NCBI RefSeq assembly: GCF_039541115.1
Contig: NZ_BAABFP010000004.1
Location: forward strand, 236,005-300,004
Source: Angustibacter luteus
GTDB lineage: Bacteria > Actinomycetota > Actinomycetes > Actinomycetales > Angustibacteraceae
DNA length: 64,000 bases
Reading direction: 5' to 3'
The notes below the pieces were generated by a model, which saw only the letters and a list, made by a program, of their open reading frames with translations, was not told where the DNA came from and did no database searches. This document shows, piece after piece, positions 1-10,886 of this stretch. Position 1 is the first letter of the stretch. Each line of letters begins with the position of its first letter. The translations under genes were made by a program, and so were the position numbers.

Positions 1-656
1 TCAACACGCTGCACAACGCGAACAAGCAGGTCGTGATCACCTCGGACCTGCCGCCCAAGCAGCTGTCCGGCTTCGAGGAGCGGATGCGAAGCCGGTTCGA
101 GTGGGGCCTGATCACCGACGTCCAGCCCCCCGACCTCGAGACCCGGATCGCGATCCTGCGCAAGAAGGCGATCCTCGAGCGGATGACCGCCCCGGACGAC
201 GTGATGGAGTACATCGCGAGCCGGATCTCGACGAACATCCGCGAGCTCGAGGGCGCGCTGATCCGGGTCACGGCGTTCGCCAGTCTGAACCGGCAGGCAG
301 TCGACCTGTCGCTGGCCGAGATCGTGCTGAAGGACCTGATCCCCAGCGACGGCAGCCCGGAGATCACCTCCGCCGTGATCATCGGGCAGACCGCGTCGTA
401 CTTCGGTCTGACGATCGACGACCTGCAGGGCTCGTCCCGCTCGCGGGTGCTCGTCAACGCCCGCCAGATCGCCATGTACCTGTGCCGCGAGCTCACGGAC
501 CTGTCGCTGCCCAAGATCGGGCAGCAGTTCGGCAACCGGGACCACACCACCGTCATGCACGCGGAGCGCAAGATCCGTCAGCTGATGGCCGAGCGCCGCA
601 GCATCTTCAACCAGGTCACCGAGCTGACCAACCGGATCAAGCAGCAGAGCCGCTGA
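1..656 (+). CDS. dnaA: Chromosomal replication initiator DnaA, 3' part
   Basis: The window opens inside this gene, so the start and most of the AAA+ domain are missing; the reading frame is open from base 3. DnaA binds 9-bp boxes in oriC, forms an ATP-dependent filament and opens the origin. What remains is the end of the AAA+ domain, including the sensor-2 region ([16 protein letters not shown]), and the C-terminal DNA-binding domain IV. Domain IV carries the family signature [15 protein letters not shown] near residues 170-185 of the visible part, the helix-turn-helix that reads the box. The gene ends with TGA at 654-656, directly before a stretch rich in DnaA-box-like sequences. The assignment is secure; only the 5' end is unseen. 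Confidence 0.97.
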   Translation, partial: NTLHNANKQVVITSDLPPKQLSGFEERMRSRFEWGLITDVQPPDLETRIAILRKKAILERMTAPDDVMEYIASRISTNIRELEGALIRVTAFASLNRQAVDLSLAEIVLKDLIPSDGSPEITSAVIIGQTASYFGLTIDDLQGSSRSRVLVNARQIAMYLCRELTDLSLPKIGQQFGNRDHTTVMHAERKIRQLMAERRSIFNQVTELTNRIKQQSR

Positions 657-1212
657 ACTGCTCTCTCGTCACAGGGCAAATATCACGCTCTGTAGGGGTT
701 TGCCCCGTTGTTGCTCCGTTCGAGTGGAGCACCAGGTGTCCGTTTCTTCCCGAATTGGTGGCCCTCCCTCCACAGGATGTGGGTAACTCTGTGGATCTGT
801 GGACATCGTGTGACGGGCGTCACAATCGGGGCAGGACGACGTGCGCCGCCGTCGTGGACGCAGCCGTGGATATCCACGGGACAACCTGTGGACGACGTGA
901 CGTCGGCCGTGGGCAACGAGAAGTTGTCCACGGACGTCCACGGGACCCGGCGCCGCGTTCCACACCTCGTCAACAGGCTGAAAAGTGGGCTGACCTGCAA
1001 GAAGGGCCGTCTTCCACAGGATCCACAAGTGCTAAGACTATGAAGAGAGATACCTACTGGAGAGATCCTCCACGAACGACCACTGAGGGCCGATTCTGGG
1101 GACAACTCCACCGGAGCAGCCCTCGTGGTGTCGCGTGTCGGCTCTGCCGGATAGGGTCAGGCCACTCGTCGGTCGAGGTGACCGCAGCTGGGCAGGAGAG
1201 GGACGGTGGCCG
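657..1212. other. oriC: Candidate chromosomal origin oriC (dnaA-dnaN intergenic region)
   Basis: This 556-bp gap between dnaA and dnaN is the usual oriC site in Actinomycetes. It holds no convincing gene. DnaA-box-like 9-mers close to TT(A/G)TCCACA are frequent on both strands: the inverted boxes TGTGGATCT (790-798), TGTGGACAT (798-806) and TGTGGACGA (887-895), and the direct boxes TTGTCCACG (924-932) and GGATCCACA (1019-1027). There is also a 16-bp perfect palindrome at 864-879. All carry one or more mismatches to the strict consensus, as is common in GC-rich origins. The stretch around 1028-1070 is relatively AT-rich and could be the unwinding element or the dnaN promoter; that part is inference. 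Confidence 0.82.
864..879. repeat. Perfect 16-bp palindrome inside oriC
   Basis: CCGTGGATATCCACGG is its own reverse complement. It consists of two overlapping, oppositely oriented DnaA-box cores (GTGGATA and TATCCAC). It is probably a paired DnaA site, although each half is only a degenerate box. Confidence 0.7.
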
Positions 1213-2346
1213 GTGAAGTTCCGCGTGGAGCGTGACGTTCTCGCCGAGGCAGTGACGTGGGCGGCGCGTGGGCTGCCGACCCGCCCGCCCGTGCCGGTCC
1301 TGGCCGGGGTGCTGCTCGAGGCCAAGGACGACGGGACCCTGACGCTCTCGGCGTTCGACTACGAGGTCAGCGCACGGGTCACCGTGGCGGCCGAGGTCAG
1401 CGAGTCCGGGACGGTGCTGGTCTCCGGCCGGCTGCTCGCGGACATCTCGCGCAACCTGCCGGCCCGCCCGGTCGACGTCGTGACCCAGGACTCCAAGGTC
1501 TCGGTGACCTGTGGGTCGTCGCGGTTCACGCTGCTGACGATGCCCGTCGAGGACTACCCGACGCTGCCGAGCATGCCGCAGTCCGCCGGCACCGTGGCGG
1601 GCGACGTCTTCACCACCGCGGTCAGCCAGGTCACCACCGCGGCCGGCCGCGACGACACCCTGCCGATCCTGACCGGCGTCCGGGTCGAGATCGAGGGCTC
1701 GCGGATCACGATGCTGGCCACCGACCGGTACCGGCTGGCCATGCGCACGCTGGACTGGGCGCCGGAGGGAACCGACGCGTCCACCGTCGCTCTCGTGCCC
1801 GCCCGCACGCTGGCGGACACGGCCCGGGCGCTCGGTGCCAGTGGCACGGTCGAGCTCGCGCTCGGCCGCACCGGATCGGGCGACGGTCTGATCGGGTTCG
1901 AGGCTGGGGCCCGCCGGACGACGTCCCGGCTGCTCGACGGCGAGTACCCGAAGGTCGCGTCGATCTTCCCGACCACCAGCGACGCCCGCGTGGTGATCGA
2001 GACCGCGGTGCTGGTCGAGGCCGTCAAGCGCGTCGCCCTGGTCGCTGAGCGCAACACCCCGGTGCGGCTGAAGTTCAGCGCCGGCGCCGTGGTGATCGAG
2101 GCGGGCCAGGGTGACGACGCCCAGGCGAGCGAGCAGCTCGACGCCCTGCTCGACGGTGACGACATCGAGATCGCGTTCAACCCGCAGTACCTGCTCGACG
2201 GGCTCGGCGCGCTGCACCACCCGTACGCGCGGTTGGCGTTCACCCAGTCGACCAAGCCGGCTCTGCTCACGGGGCAGGCCGAGCCGGACGGCGAGTCGGA
2301 CGACAGCTTCCAGTACGTGCTCATGCCTGTCCGGCTGGCCGGCTGA
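1213..2346 (+). CDS. dnaN: DNA polymerase III sliding clamp, beta subunit
   Basis: The 377-residue product forms the ring-shaped dimer that tethers DNA polymerase III to DNA. The N-terminus MKFRVERDVLAEAVTWAARG and the three tandem clamp folds match the family, and the length is typical for Actinomycetes. The frame stays open upstream to an ATG at 1135. I chose the GTG at 1213 because it gives the conserved KFRVERD start and follows AGGAG at about 1194-1198, although the spacing is a little long. It follows oriC and is co-directional with gnd and recF, the standard origin order. Confidence 0.96.
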   Translation: MKFRVERDVLAEAVTWAARGLPTRPPVPVLAGVLLEAKDDGTLTLSAFDYEVSARVTVAAEVSESGTVLVSGRLLADISRNLPARPVDVVTQDSKVSVTCGSSRFTLLTMPVEDYPTLPSMPQSAGTVAGDVFTTAVSQVTTAAGRDDTLPILTGVRVEIEGSRITMLATDRYRLAMRTLDWAPEGTDASTVALVPARTLADTARALGASGTVELALGRTGSGDGLIGFEAGARRTTSRLLDGEYPKVASIFPTTSDARVVIETAVLVEAVKRVALVAERNTPVRLKFSAGAVVIEAGQGDDAQASEQLDALLDGDDIEIAFNPQYLLDGLGALHHPYARLAFTQSTKPALLTGQAEPDGESDDSFQYVLMPVRLAG

Positions 2347-2430
2347 CCTCACCCCCGTGCGGCACGGTCCGCACGGACGCGGCAGGCTGACCTCCGAAGC
2401 GAACGTCCTGATGAGAGCGAGGGGTCGCAC

Positions 2431-3360
2431 ATGAAGATCGGGTTGATCGGCCTGGGCAAGATGGGCGGCAACATGCGGACCCGCCTGCGAGCCGCCGGCC
2501 ACGAGGTCGTCGGGTACGACCGCAACGCCGACATCAGCGACGCGACCTCGCTCGAGGCGATGGTCGGTGAGCTCGAGGCACCCCGGGTGGTCTGGGTGAT
2601 GGTGCCGGCCGGCGAGCCGACCCGGCAGACGGTGGAGCAGCTCGGCGAGCTGCTGTCCGAGGGCGACCTCGTCATCGACGGCGGCAACTCGAAGTGGCTG
2701 GACGACGCCAAGAACGCCGCCCACCTGCACGAGCGCAACATCGGCTTCGTGGACTGCGGTGTGTCCGGCGGCATCTGGGGCGCCGAGCTCGGCTACGGGC
2801 TGATGTGCGGCGGCACCGCGGACAACGTCGCGATCGCCATGCCGATCTTCGACGCGCTGCGGCCCGAGGGTCCGCGCGAGGAGGGCTTCGTGCACGCCGG
2901 CGAGGTCGGTGCCGGGCACTACACGAAGATGGTGCACAACGGCATCGAGTACGGCCTGATGCAGGCCTACGCCGAGGGCTACGAGCTGCTGCTCAAGAAG
3001 GACCTCGTCACCGACGTGCCCGGCGCCTTCAAGGCGTGGAGCCGCGGCACCGTCGTCCGGTCCTGGCTGCTCGACCTGATGGTGCGCGCGCTCGAGCAGG
3101 ACCCTGAGCTCGACGAGATCCGCGGCTACGTGGACGACACCGGCGAGGGCCGCTGGACCGTGCAGGAGGGCGTCGAGAACGCCGTCCCGATGCCCGTCAT
3201 TTCGGGGGCGCTGTTCGCTCGCTTCGTCTCGCGCCAGGACGACTCCCCCGCGATGAAGGCCGTCGCCGCGCTGCGCAACCAGTTCGGTGGCCACGCGGTG
3301 AAGGCCGTCGAGGTCGGTCCGTCCGCCCCCGGCTCGCCGTCGTCCGCCGAAACGCCCTGA
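2431..3360 (+). CDS. gnd: 6-phosphogluconate dehydrogenase, decarboxylating (short form)
   Basis: This enzyme oxidises and decarboxylates 6-phosphogluconate to ribulose 5-phosphate in the pentose phosphate pathway. The 309-residue protein starts with a Rossmann fold ([12 protein letters not shown], residues 4-15). It then shows the family motifs DGGNSKW, CGVSGG and [16 protein letters not shown], which contains the catalytic lysine. Its length near 300 fits the short, usually NAD-preferring class rather than the 470-residue form. A gnd gene between dnaN and recF also occurs in Streptomyces-type origins, so its position is normal. The ATG at 2431 follows GAGAGCGAGGGG about 10 bases upstream. 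Confidence 0.92.
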   Translation: MKIGLIGLGKMGGNMRTRLRAAGHEVVGYDRNADISDATSLEAMVGELEAPRVVWVMVPAGEPTRQTVEQLGELLSEGDLVIDGGNSKWLDDAKNAAHLHERNIGFVDCGVSGGIWGAELGYGLMCGGTADNVAIAMPIFDALRPEGPREEGFVHAGEVGAGHYTKMVHNGIEYGLMQAYAEGYELLLKKDLVTDVPGAFKAWSRGTVVRSWLLDLMVRALEQDPELDEIRGYVDDTGEGRWTVQEGVENAVPMPVISGALFARFVSRQDDSPAMKAVAALRNQFGGHAVKAVEVGPSAPGSPSSAETP

Positions 3361-3370
3361 CCGCGCGCAC

Positions 3371-4519
3371 GTGTACGTCGCCCACCTGTCGCTGACCGAC
3401 TTCCGCAGCTACCCCGCCGCCGAGCTGCCGCTCGACGCGGGCGTCACGGCGCTGGTCGGTCCCAACGGGCAGGGCAAGACCAACCTCGTCGAGGCCATCG
3501 GCTACGTCGCGACCCTGGGCAGCCACCGGGTCGCCAACGACGCGCCGCTGGTCCGGTTCGGCGCGGAGCGGGCGATCGTGCGTGCCTCCGTCGTCCGGGA
3601 CGACCGGCCGACCCTGATCGAGCTCGAGCTCACCCCCGGCCGGGCCAACCGGGCGCGGATCAACCGTGGCCCGGTGCCGCGTCCGCGCGAGGTACTCGGC
3701 CTGCTGCGCACGGTCCTCTTCGCGCCCGAGGACCTCGCGCTCGTCAAGGGCGACCCCGGCGAGCGCCGCCGGTTCATGGACGACCTGCTGGTGGCTCGGG
3801 CGCCGCGGTTCGCCGGCGTGCGGCAGGACTACGAGCGGGTGGTCAAGCAGCGCAGCGCCCTGCTGAAGTCGGCCGGCGCCGCGATCCGGCGTGGCCAGGG
3901 CGACGTGCGCACCCTCGACGTGTGGGACCAGCACCTGGCCACCGCGGGCGCCGAGCTCCTCGCCGGCCGGCTCCGGCTGCTCGGCGAGCTGGGTCAGCCG
4001 GTGCGGACGGCGTACGAGCAGGTCAGCAACGGGCAGGGCGAGGCGACGTTCACCTACAAGTCCTCGCTGGGTGACGAGCTGGTCGACGAGGTCGCGGATG
4101 CGCCGGCCGGCGGCCGGGAGTTGCTGCAGGCGCGGCTGCTCGAGCAGACCAGCCGGATGCGCAGCACCGAGCTCGAGCGCGGGGTGTGCCTGGTGGGCCC
4201 GCACCGCGACGACCTCGTGCTCCAGCTGGGGCCGATGCCGGCGAAGGGGTACGCCAGCCACGGGGAGTCGTGGTCCTACGCGCTCGCGCTGCGGCTCGCG
4301 TCGTACGAGCTGCTGCGGCACGAGGGCGGCGGTGACCCGGTGCTCGTGCTGGACGACGTGTTCGCCGAGCTCGACACCGGCCGCCGCGAGCGGCTGGCCG
4401 AGCTGGTCGCCGACGCCGAGCAGGTGCTGGTCACCGCGGCGGTGCCCGGCGACGTCCCGGAGGCGCTGCAGGGTGCCCGGGTGGATGTGATGGGCGGCGA
4501 GGTCACTCGTGTCCGGTGA
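3371..4519 (+). CDS. recF: DNA replication and repair protein RecF
   Basis: RecF is an SMC-like ATPase that loads RecA at gaps with RecO and RecR. The 382-residue protein has a P-loop GPNGQGKT near residue 31, the conserved [13 protein letters not shown] segment near residue 130, and a C-terminal Walker B region [11 protein letters not shown] preceded by the ABC-type signature area. Length is typical. The start is GTG at 3371, ten bases after the gnd stop, so the two genes are probably co-transcribed. Its 3' end overlaps the next gene by 11 bases. Confidence 0.95.
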   Translation: MYVAHLSLTDFRSYPAAELPLDAGVTALVGPNGQGKTNLVEAIGYVATLGSHRVANDAPLVRFGAERAIVRASVVRDDRPTLIELELTPGRANRARINRGPVPRPREVLGLLRTVLFAPEDLALVKGDPGERRRFMDDLLVARAPRFAGVRQDYERVVKQRSALLKSAGAAIRRGQGDVRTLDVWDQHLATAGAELLAGRLRLLGELGQPVRTAYEQVSNGQGEATFTYKSSLGDELVDEVADAPAGGRELLQARLLEQTSRMRSTELERGVCLVGPHRDDLVLQLGPMPAKGYASHGESWSYALALRLASYELLRHEGGGDPVLVLDDVFAELDTGRRERLAELVADAEQVLVTAAVPGDVPEALQGARVDVMGGEVTRVR

Positions 4520-5096
4520 CCGCCCTGATGCCGATGGCCCGGACGACGCGAGCCCGGCGGACGACGTCCCGGAGCAGCTCTCGGTGGAGGACGAGCTCGA
4601 GCGCGCGATGGACGCCGCCCGTGAGGCACTGGCCCGGGCCAAGGCCGGCGCGGCCGCGCGCGGACTGCGGCCCGGCGCTCCCGGCCGGGTGCGCCGCAAG
4701 CGGGTCGCCGGTGAGGCGCGCAGCTCGGCGGGCGCCGACGAGCGCGACCCGCAGTCGTTCGGCACCGGGATGGAGCGGCTGGTCGCGGACCGGGGCTGGA
4801 ACGTGGACGTCGCGGTCGGCGGGGTGATGGGCCGCTGGTCCCGCGTGGTGGGCGACCAGGTGGCCGAGCACTGCACGCCGGAGTCGTTCAACGAAGGCGT
4901 GCTGGTGGTCCGGGCGGACTCCACGGTGTGGGCCACGCAGGTCCGGCTGCTGCTGCCGACGGTGCAGCGGCGCCTGGCGGAGGAGCTCGGCGAGGGGGTC
5001 GTGGAGCAGATCCGGGTGCTCGGGCCGACGTCCCCGACCTGGCGCAAGGGCGCCCGCACGGTGCGCGGCCGGGGGCCGCGCGACACCTACGGGTGA
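4509..5096 (+). CDS. dciA: DciA-type (DUF721) replicative helicase loader
   Basis: This 195-residue protein begins at GTG 4509, inside the end of recF, which suggests translational coupling. The first 75 residues are acidic then basic and look disordered. The conserved DUF721 core runs from about residue 85 ([20 protein letters not shown]) through [17 protein letters not shown] and the strand-rich [17 protein letters not shown] to a basic tail. DUF721 proteins are now called DciA and are needed for loading of the DnaB helicase where DnaC/DnaI is absent. Its place between recF and gyrB is the classical actinobacterial one. Confidence 0.85.
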   Translation: MSGDRPDADGPDDASPADDVPEQLSVEDELERAMDAAREALARAKAGAAARGLRPGAPGRVRRKRVAGEARSSAGADERDPQSFGTGMERLVADRGWNVDVAVGGVMGRWSRVVGDQVAEHCTPESFNEGVLVVRADSTVWATQVRLLLPTVQRRLAEELGEGVVEQIRVLGPTSPTWRKGARTVRGRGPRDTYG

Positions 5097-5404
5097 CCGA
5101 TTCGCCACAGGTGATCCACAATGCTTGTCCACATCCTGTGGACAGCGAATTTTGCGCCGGCGCTGCGCGCCGGGACTGCGGGGCCACGACCGGCCACGAG
5201 CGCGTGTGAGGGCCCGGTTGTCGAGGGGGGAGTCATCTGCCCCCGTGCGGGACTGTCCTAGGAGGCATCAGGCGCCCACAAACACGCGCTCCATCGTGGT
5301 GCTCGGGCCCCGTTCAGGTAGACTGATACAGATCCACGCTGAGTCCGACCGAGCCCTTCCCTGTGCTCACACCAGGTCGGCAGACCACAAGGAGCCCCGC
5401 CCTC
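5097..5404 (+). promoter_or_regulatory. DnaA-box cluster and gyrB leader
   Basis: This 308-bp stretch carries no convincing gene. Within 34 bp it holds a perfect DnaA box TTGTCCACA (5125-5133), a one-mismatch box TGATCCACA (5112-5120) and an inverted one-mismatch box TGTGGACAG (5137-5145), plus a weaker TTCGCCACA (5101-5109). Further down, TAGACT at 5319-5324 could be a -10 element for gyrB, but I see no clear -35. AAGGAG at 5389-5394 is the gyrB ribosome-binding site. DnaA control of gyrB or DnaA titration is inference. Confidence 0.6.
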
Positions 5405-7516
5405 GTGACGGATGCCACGCCAGAGCCCGCCGCCGCCCAGCAGCCGGATGCCGAGCAGTCCGCCACGATCGACCGGGATGAGCTCGTCCCCCTGGACACC
5501 GAGCGGGCTGCCCCCAGCCTCGCCGAGTCCGGCGGCACGTACGACGCCAGCGCGATCACCGTGCTCGAGGGTCTCGAGGCGGTCCGCAAGCGGCCCGGCA
5601 TGTACATCGGCTCAACCGGTCCGCGCGGTCTCCACCACCTCGTCACCGAGGTGGTGGACAACTCTGTGGACGAGGCGCTCGCGGGCTACGCGACGCGGAT
5701 CGACATCACCCTGCAGGCCGACGGCAGCGTCAAGGTCGTGGACGACGGCCGCGGCATCCCGACCGACATCATGCCGGGCGAGGGGCGCCCGGCCGTCGAG
5801 GTCGTGCTGACCGTGCTGCACGCCGGTGGCAAGTTCGGCGGCAGCGGCTACTCGGTCTCCGGTGGGCTGCACGGCGTCGGCATCTCCGTCGTCAACGCGC
5901 TGTCCACCCGGCTGGAGGTCGAGGTCGCCCAGCTCGGGCACGTGTTCCGGCAGACCTACGTGGACGGCGTCCCGCAGGAGCCGCTCGCGAAGGGCGAGGC
6001 GACGGACCGCACCGGCACCACGGTGACGTTCTACCCGAATGCCGAGATCTTCGAGACGGTCGAGTTCGACTACGAGACGCTGCGCGCCCGCTTCCAGCAG
6101 TACGCGTTCCTCAACAAGGGCCTGACCCTCACGCTGACCGACGAGCGTCCCGAGCACGAGGACGAGGCGGCCGACCAGCTGGACGACGGCACCGAGCACG
6201 AGAAGGCCGCGCCCCGGCACGTCGAGTACCGCTACGACGAGGGCCTGGTCGACTACGTCAAGCACCTCAACGCGAGCAAGCGCGCGGACGTCGTGCACCC
6301 CGACGTCATCGACTTCGAGTCCGAGGACGTCGAGCGCCGGCTGTCCGTCGAGATCGCGATGCAGTGGACGAACGCGTACTCCGACAGCGTGCACACCTAC
6401 GCGAACACGATCAACACGCACGAGGGCGGCACCCACGAAGAGGGCTTCCGCGCGGCCCTGACCAGCCTGATCAACCGGTACGCCCGCGAGAAGGGCCACC
6501 TGAAGGAGAAGGACGACAACCTCTCCGGCGAGGACATCCGCGAGGGCCTGACCGCGGTGGTCTCGATCAAGCTCGGCGAGCCGCAGTTCGAGGGACAGAC
6601 GAAGACCAAGCTCGGCAACACCGAGGCCAAGGGTTTCGTGCAGCGCATCGTCACCGACTCGCTCGGCGACTGGCTGGAGCGCCACCCCGGCGAGGCCCGC
6701 GAGATCATCCGCAAGTCGGTGCAGGCGGCAGCCGCGCGGGTAGCGGCCCGCAAGGCGCGCGATGCGACCCGGCGCAAGGGCTTGCTCGAGTCGAGCTCGC
6801 TGCCCGGCAAGCTGAGCGACTGCCAGTCCAACGACCCGAGCAAGTGCGAGATCTTCATCGTCGAGGGTGACTCCGCCGGCGGCTCGGCCAAGGGTGGTCG
6901 CGACCCGATGACCCAGGCCATCCTGCCGATCCGCGGCAAGATCCTGAACGTCGAGAAGGCCCGCATCGACCGGGTCATGGCGAACACCGAGGTGCAGGCC
7001 CTGATCTCCGCGTTCGGCGCGGGCATCGGCGACGACTTCGACGCCGAGAAGCTCAGGTACCACAAGATCGTGCTGATGGCCGACGCCGACGTCGACGGCC
7101 AGCACATCCGCACGCTGCTGCTGACGCTGCTGTTCCGGTTCATGCGTCCGCTGATCGACGGTGGTTTCGTCTACCTCGCACAGCCGCCGCTGTACCGGCT
7201 GAAGTGGAGCCAGGGCGTGCACGACTTCGTGTACTCCGACCGCGAGCGCGACGCCGTGATCAAGGCGGGGCTCGAGGCCGGGCGCAAGCTGCCGAAGGAC
7301 AACGGCGTGCAGCGCTACAAGGGTCTGGGTGAGATGAACGCCCACGAGCTGTGGGAGACCACCATGGACCCGGACCACCGCGTGCTCCTGCAGGTGACGA
7401 TGGAGAACGCCGCCGAGGCCGAGCAGATCTTCGCCGAGCTCATGGGCGAGGACGTCGAGCCGCGCCGGTTGTTCATCCAGCGCAACGCCAAGGACGTGCG
7501 CTTCCTCGACATCTAG
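5405..7516 (+). CDS. gyrB: DNA gyrase subunit B
   Basis: GyrB is the ATPase half of gyrase, which introduces negative supercoils. The 703-residue protein has the GHKL ATPase motifs ([14 protein letters not shown] and DDGRGIP), the transducer domain, the TOPRIM motifs [14 protein letters not shown] and DADVDGQHI, and the family C-terminus ending [11 protein letters not shown]. The frame is open to 5363. I chose GTG 5405 because AAGGAG lies 10 bases upstream and the conserved region begins well after it. A short acidic insert sits near residues 245-265 ([18 protein letters not shown]), as in other actinobacterial GyrB proteins. gyrA follows 78 bases downstream. Confidence 0.97.
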   Translation: MTDATPEPAAAQQPDAEQSATIDRDELVPLDTERAAPSLAESGGTYDASAITVLEGLEAVRKRPGMYIGSTGPRGLHHLVTEVVDNSVDEALAGYATRIDITLQADGSVKVVDDGRGIPTDIMPGEGRPAVEVVLTVLHAGGKFGGSGYSVSGGLHGVGISVVNALSTRLEVEVAQLGHVFRQTYVDGVPQEPLAKGEATDRTGTTVTFYPNAEIFETVEFDYETLRARFQQYAFLNKGLTLTLTDERPEHEDEAADQLDDGTEHEKAAPRHVEYRYDEGLVDYVKHLNASKRADVVHPDVIDFESEDVERRLSVEIAMQWTNAYSDSVHTYANTINTHEGGTHEEGFRAALTSLINRYAREKGHLKEKDDNLSGEDIREGLTAVVSIKLGEPQFEGQTKTKLGNTEAKGFVQRIVTDSLGDWLERHPGEAREIIRKSVQAAAARVAARKARDATRRKGLLESSSLPGKLSDCQSNDPSKCEIFIVEGDSAGGSAKGGRDPMTQAILPIRGKILNVEKARIDRVMANTEVQALISAFGAGIGDDFDAEKLRYHKIVLMADADVDGQHIRTLLLTLLFRFMRPLIDGGFVYLAQPPLYRLKWSQGVHDFVYSDRERDAVIKAGLEAGRKLPKDNGVQRYKGLGEMNAHELWETTMDPDHRVLLQVTMENAAEAEQIFAELMGEDVEPRRLFIQRNAKDVRFLDI

Positions 7517-7594
7517 ACCCGAGCGGCGGCTGGTCGACCCAGCCGCCGCCCGACGTCGTCCAGCTGAGTCCCACCCGATCTTCGAAGGACATCC

Positions 7595-10189
7595 GTGAGC
7601 GAGCAGCCCCCCAGCACCCCGGTCGATTCGCCGGCCCACGAGGTCGACCTGCGGGTCGAGATGCAGCGGTCCTACCTGGACTACGCGATGAGCGTCATCG
7701 TGAGCCGGGCGCTGCCCGACGTCCGGGACGGGCTGAAGCCCGTGCACCGTCGCGTGCTGTACGCGATGTACGACGGGGGCTACCGGCCGGACCGCGGCTA
7801 CAACAAGTGCAGCCGCGTCGTCGGTGACGTGATGGGTCAGTACCACCCGCACGGTGACTCCTCGATCTACGACACCTTGGTGCGGCTGGCCCAGCCGTGG
7901 TCGATGCGGTACCCGCTGGTCGACGGCCAGGGCAACTTCGGCTCGCCGGGCAACGACCCCGCCGCCGCCATGCGGTACACCGAGTGCCGGATGGCGCCGC
8001 TGGCGATGGAGATGGTGCGCGACATCGACGAGGAGACCGTCGACTTCTCGCCCAACTACGACGGCAAGACGCAGGAGCCGAACATCCTGCCGGCGCGGTT
8101 CCCGAACCTGCTGGTCAACGGCAGCAACGGGATCGCGGTCGGCATGGCCACGAACATCCCGCCGCACAACCTGCGCGAGGTCGCGTCCGGCGTCCAGTGG
8201 TTCCTGGAGAACCCCGAGGCCGACCGCGAGACGCTGCTGAACGAGCTGATGGCGCGGGTGACCGGCCCGGACTTCCCGACCGGCGCGCTGATCATGGGCA
8301 AGCGCGGCATCGAGGACGCGTACCGCACGGGCCGCGGCTCGATCACGATGCGCGCGATCGTCGTGGTGGAGGAGATCCAGAACCGGCAGTGCCTGGTCAT
8401 CACCGACCTGCCGTACCAGGTGAACCCCGACAACCTCGCGCTGAAGATCGCCGAGCTGGTCAAGGACGGCAAGATCGGCGGGATCGCCGACGTGCGCGAC
8501 GAGTCGTCGTCCCGCACCGGCCAGCGGCTGGTCATCGTGCTGCGCCGCGACGCCGTCGCGAAGGTCGTGCTCAACAACCTCTACAAGCACACCCAGCTGC
8601 AGGACAACTTCAGCGCCAACATGCTCGCGCTGGTGGACGGCGTGCCGCGCACCCTGCCGCTGGACGGTTTCGTGCGGCACTGGGTGGACCACCAGATCGA
8701 GGTCATCCAGCGCCGGACGCGCTACCGCCTGCGCAAGGCCGAGGAAGAGGCGCACATCCTGCGCGGCCTGCTCAAGGCGCTCGACGCCCTCGACGAGGTC
8801 ATCGCGCTGATCCGCGCCTCGGCCACGGTCGAGGTGGCGCGCGACGGGCTGATGGAGCTGCTCGACATCGACGAGCTGCAGGCCCGCGCGATCCTCGACA
8901 TGCAGCTGCGCCGGCTCGCCGCCCTGGAGCGGCAGAAGCTGATCGACCGCTTCGAGGAGCTGCAGGCCCTGATCGCCGAGTACAACGCGATCCTGGCCTC
9001 GCCGTCCCGGCAGCGCGAGATCGTCGGCGAGGAGCTCGGTGCGATCGTCGACAAGTTCGGTGACGAGCGCAAGACCGAGATCCGGCCGTTCGACGGCGAC
9101 ATGTCCATGGAGGACCTGATCGCCGAGGAGGACGTGGTCGTCACGATCACCCGCGGCGGCTACGCCAAGCGCACCCGGGTCGACCAGTACCGCTCGCAGC
9201 GGCGCGGCGGCAAGGGCGTGCGCGGTGCGACGCTGCGCGGCGACGACCTGGTGGAGCACTTCTTCACCACCACGACGCACCACTGGCTGCTGTTCTTCAC
9301 CAACCTCGGCCGGGTCTACCGGGCGAAGGCGTACGAGCTGCCCGAGGGTGGGCGCGACGCCAAGGGTCAGCACGTGGCGAACCTGCTCGCGTTCCAGCCT
9401 GGCGAGCAGATCGCCCAGGTGCTGGACCTGCGGGACTACCAGGCCGAGCCGTACCTGGTCCTGGCCACGAAGGCCGGCCTGGTGAAGAAGACCCGGCTCA
9501 CGGACTACGACTCCAACCGCAGCGGTGGGCTGATCGCGATCAACCTGCGCGAGAACGGTGTCGGGGACGACGGCGGTGCGGTCGGCGACGAGCTGGTGTC
9601 CGCGCGACTGGCGTCGGCGGACGACGACCTGCTGCTGGTCTCGCGCAAGGGCCAGTCCGTGCGGTTCAAGGCGGCGGACGACGCGCTGCGCCCGATGGGC
9701 CGCGCGACGTCCGGTGTGACGGGCATGAAGTTCCGGGACGGTGACTTCCTGCTGGCCATGGACGTCGTGCACGACGACCAGGACCTCGACGTGTTCGTGG
9801 TGTTCGAGAACGGCCTCGCGAAGCGGACGCCGGTCGGCGAGTACCGCGTGCAGGGTCGCGGCGGGCTGGGGATCAAGGTCGCCAAGCTGTCCGACAAGGG
9901 CGGTGACCTGGTCGGTGCGCTGCTGGTCAGCGACGAGGACGAGGTGCTCGTCGTGATGGAGAAGGGCAAGATCGTCCGGTCGAAGGTGGACGGCGTCCGG
10001 TCGACCGGCCGGGACACCCAGGGTGTCCGGTTTGCCACCCCCGACAGTGGGGACTCGATCATCGGAATCGCGCGCTCGGTCGAGCGTGAGGTCGAAGATG
10101 GCGTACCGTCGGACGACGAAACGGTTGCATCCGCAGCCGACGAGTCGGTCGCCGGGGCGGCCGATGAGGACACCGGAGGCGAGCAGTGA
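7595..10189 (+). CDS. gyrA: DNA gyrase subunit A
   Basis: GyrA cuts and rejoins DNA and wraps it through its C-terminal beta-pinwheel. The 864-residue protein shows the catalytic tyrosine in [10 protein letters not shown], a quinolone-determining region reading [14 protein letters not shown] (serine and aspartate at the usual resistance positions, so no obvious resistance change), and the GyrA box QRRGGKG. The tail of about 25 acidic residues is variable. GTG 7595 follows GAAGGA at 7583-7588. The stop overlaps the start of the DUF3566 gene (GTGA), indicating coupling. Confidence 0.97.
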   Translation: MSEQPPSTPVDSPAHEVDLRVEMQRSYLDYAMSVIVSRALPDVRDGLKPVHRRVLYAMYDGGYRPDRGYNKCSRVVGDVMGQYHPHGDSSIYDTLVRLAQPWSMRYPLVDGQGNFGSPGNDPAAAMRYTECRMAPLAMEMVRDIDEETVDFSPNYDGKTQEPNILPARFPNLLVNGSNGIAVGMATNIPPHNLREVASGVQWFLENPEADRETLLNELMARVTGPDFPTGALIMGKRGIEDAYRTGRGSITMRAIVVVEEIQNRQCLVITDLPYQVNPDNLALKIAELVKDGKIGGIADVRDESSSRTGQRLVIVLRRDAVAKVVLNNLYKHTQLQDNFSANMLALVDGVPRTLPLDGFVRHWVDHQIEVIQRRTRYRLRKAEEEAHILRGLLKALDALDEVIALIRASATVEVARDGLMELLDIDELQARAILDMQLRRLAALERQKLIDRFEELQALIAEYNAILASPSRQREIVGEELGAIVDKFGDERKTEIRPFDGDMSMEDLIAEEDVVVTITRGGYAKRTRVDQYRSQRRGGKGVRGATLRGDDLVEHFFTTTTHHWLLFFTNLGRVYRAKAYELPEGGRDAKGQHVANLLAFQPGEQIAQVLDLRDYQAEPYLVLATKAGLVKKTRLTDYDSNRSGGLIAINLRENGVGDDGGAVGDELVSARLASADDDLLLVSRKGQSVRFKAADDALRPMGRATSGVTGMKFRDGDFLLAMDVVHDDQDLDVFVVFENGLAKRTPVGEYRVQGRGGLGIKVAKLSDKGGDLVGALLVSDEDEVLVVMEKGKIVRSKVDGVRSTGRDTQGVRFATPDSGDSIIGIARSVEREVEDGVPSDDETVASAADESVAGAADEDTGGEQ

Positions 10190-10692
10190 GTTCACCGGAG
10201 CAGGCTTACGGTGCGGGGACGCGTCCCTTCGCCGCTGGCGGGCAGACGGCAGCTGGCTCGACGTCGACGGCTGAGCGACCTGCGGTGCAGGCGCCGGCCG
10301 GCGCGGCCCGACCCGCTCCGCGGGGTCCGCGCAAGGTGCGGCTGACGCTGGCAAAGCTCGACCCGTGGTCGGTCATGAAGCTCGGCTTCCTGATCTCCGT
10401 GGCCATCGGCATCGCCTTCGTCGTGCTCGTCGCCGTGCTGTGGACGATCCTCGACTCGATGGGCGTCTTCAGCGACATCGACCGGACCGTCAGCACCGTT
10501 CTCGGGTCGTCGTCCGGCACGACGTTCGACCTGATGGACTACGTCGGGTTCGGCCGGGTCATCTCGCTCGCGACCGTCATCGCCGTCATCGACGTGTTCC
10601 TGCTGACGGCGCTCGCGACCCTCTCGGCGTTCCTGTACAACGTCTGCTCGCAGCTCGTCGGCGGCGTGCAGATGACGCTCACCGACGACTGA
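10186..10692 (+). CDS. DUF3566 transmembrane protein
   Basis: This 168-residue membrane protein of unknown function overlaps the gyrA stop by four bases. The first 45 residues are Pro/Ala/Gly-rich and probably disordered. A basic stretch ([20 protein letters not shown]) leads into a transmembrane segment near residues 65-90, and a second hydrophobic segment lies near 125-150. The [18 protein letters not shown] pattern is typical of DUF3566, which is found downstream of gyrA across Actinomycetes. No catalytic motif is visible. Confidence 0.88.
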   Translation: MSSPEQAYGAGTRPFAAGGQTAAGSTSTAERPAVQAPAGAARPAPRGPRKVRLTLAKLDPWSVMKLGFLISVAIGIAFVVLVAVLWTILDSMGVFSDIDRTVSTVLGSSSGTTFDLMDYVGFGRVISLATVIAVIDVFLLTALATLSAFLYNVCSQLVGGVQMTLTDD

Positions 10693-10699
10693 GTTCGTG

Positions 10700-10714
10700 G
10701 CCGGCTTCGCCGGC
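10700..10714 (+). terminator. Short GC hairpin after the gyrA operon
   Basis: GCCGGC-TTC-GCCGGC forms a perfect six-pair stem with a three-base loop, eight bases after the DUF3566 stop. There is no T-tract, as is usual for GC-rich Actinomycetes. Confidence 0.5.
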
Positions 10715-10723
10715 TGATCCGAT

Positions 10724-10753
10724 TTGGGCGCGGCGTGCTCGGCGGGGTACCCT
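10724..10753 (+). promoter_or_regulatory. Putative tRNA-Ile promoter
   Basis: TTGGGC (10724-10729) and TACCCT (10748-10753) are separated by 18 bases and lie 25 bases before the mature tRNA-Ile. This fits a housekeeping-sigma promoter but rests on pattern only. Confidence 0.45.
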
Positions 10754-10778
10754 CGTCCGGCGCACTGTTGTGTCGCTG

Positions 10779-10852
10779 GGGCCTATAGCTCAGTCGGTTA
10801 GAGCGCTTCCCTGATAAGGAAGAGGTCACTGGTTCGAGTCCAGTTAGGCCCA
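10779..10852 (+). tRNA. tRNA-Ile (anticodon GAT)
   Basis: The 74-base cloverleaf has the acceptor pair GGGCCTA/TAGGCCC with discriminator A and the T-loop GGTTCGAGTCC. The anticodon loop CTGATAA is closed by CTTCC/GGAAG and gives anticodon GAT. CCA is not encoded. Confidence 0.97.
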
Positions 10853-10886
10853 CGTCTGTCTCGTTCTGCTGCTGCCGGAGGTTCGC

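Noticed and set aside
1054-5086. Long minus-strand frames opposite dnaN, gnd and recF
   Set aside because: Same reason: artefacts of high GC in the third codon position; all plus-strand genes there are secure.
7840-7900. Fluoroquinolone-resistance change in GyrA
   Set aside because: The key region reads GDSSIYD, with serine and aspartate at the usual positions; this looks wild type.
5612-10354. A 1580-codon open frame on the minus strand opposite gyrB and gyrA
   Set aside because: It is the mirror of two certain genes in GC-rich DNA, has no motif and shows the Val/Gln/Arg/His-rich composition of an antisense frame.
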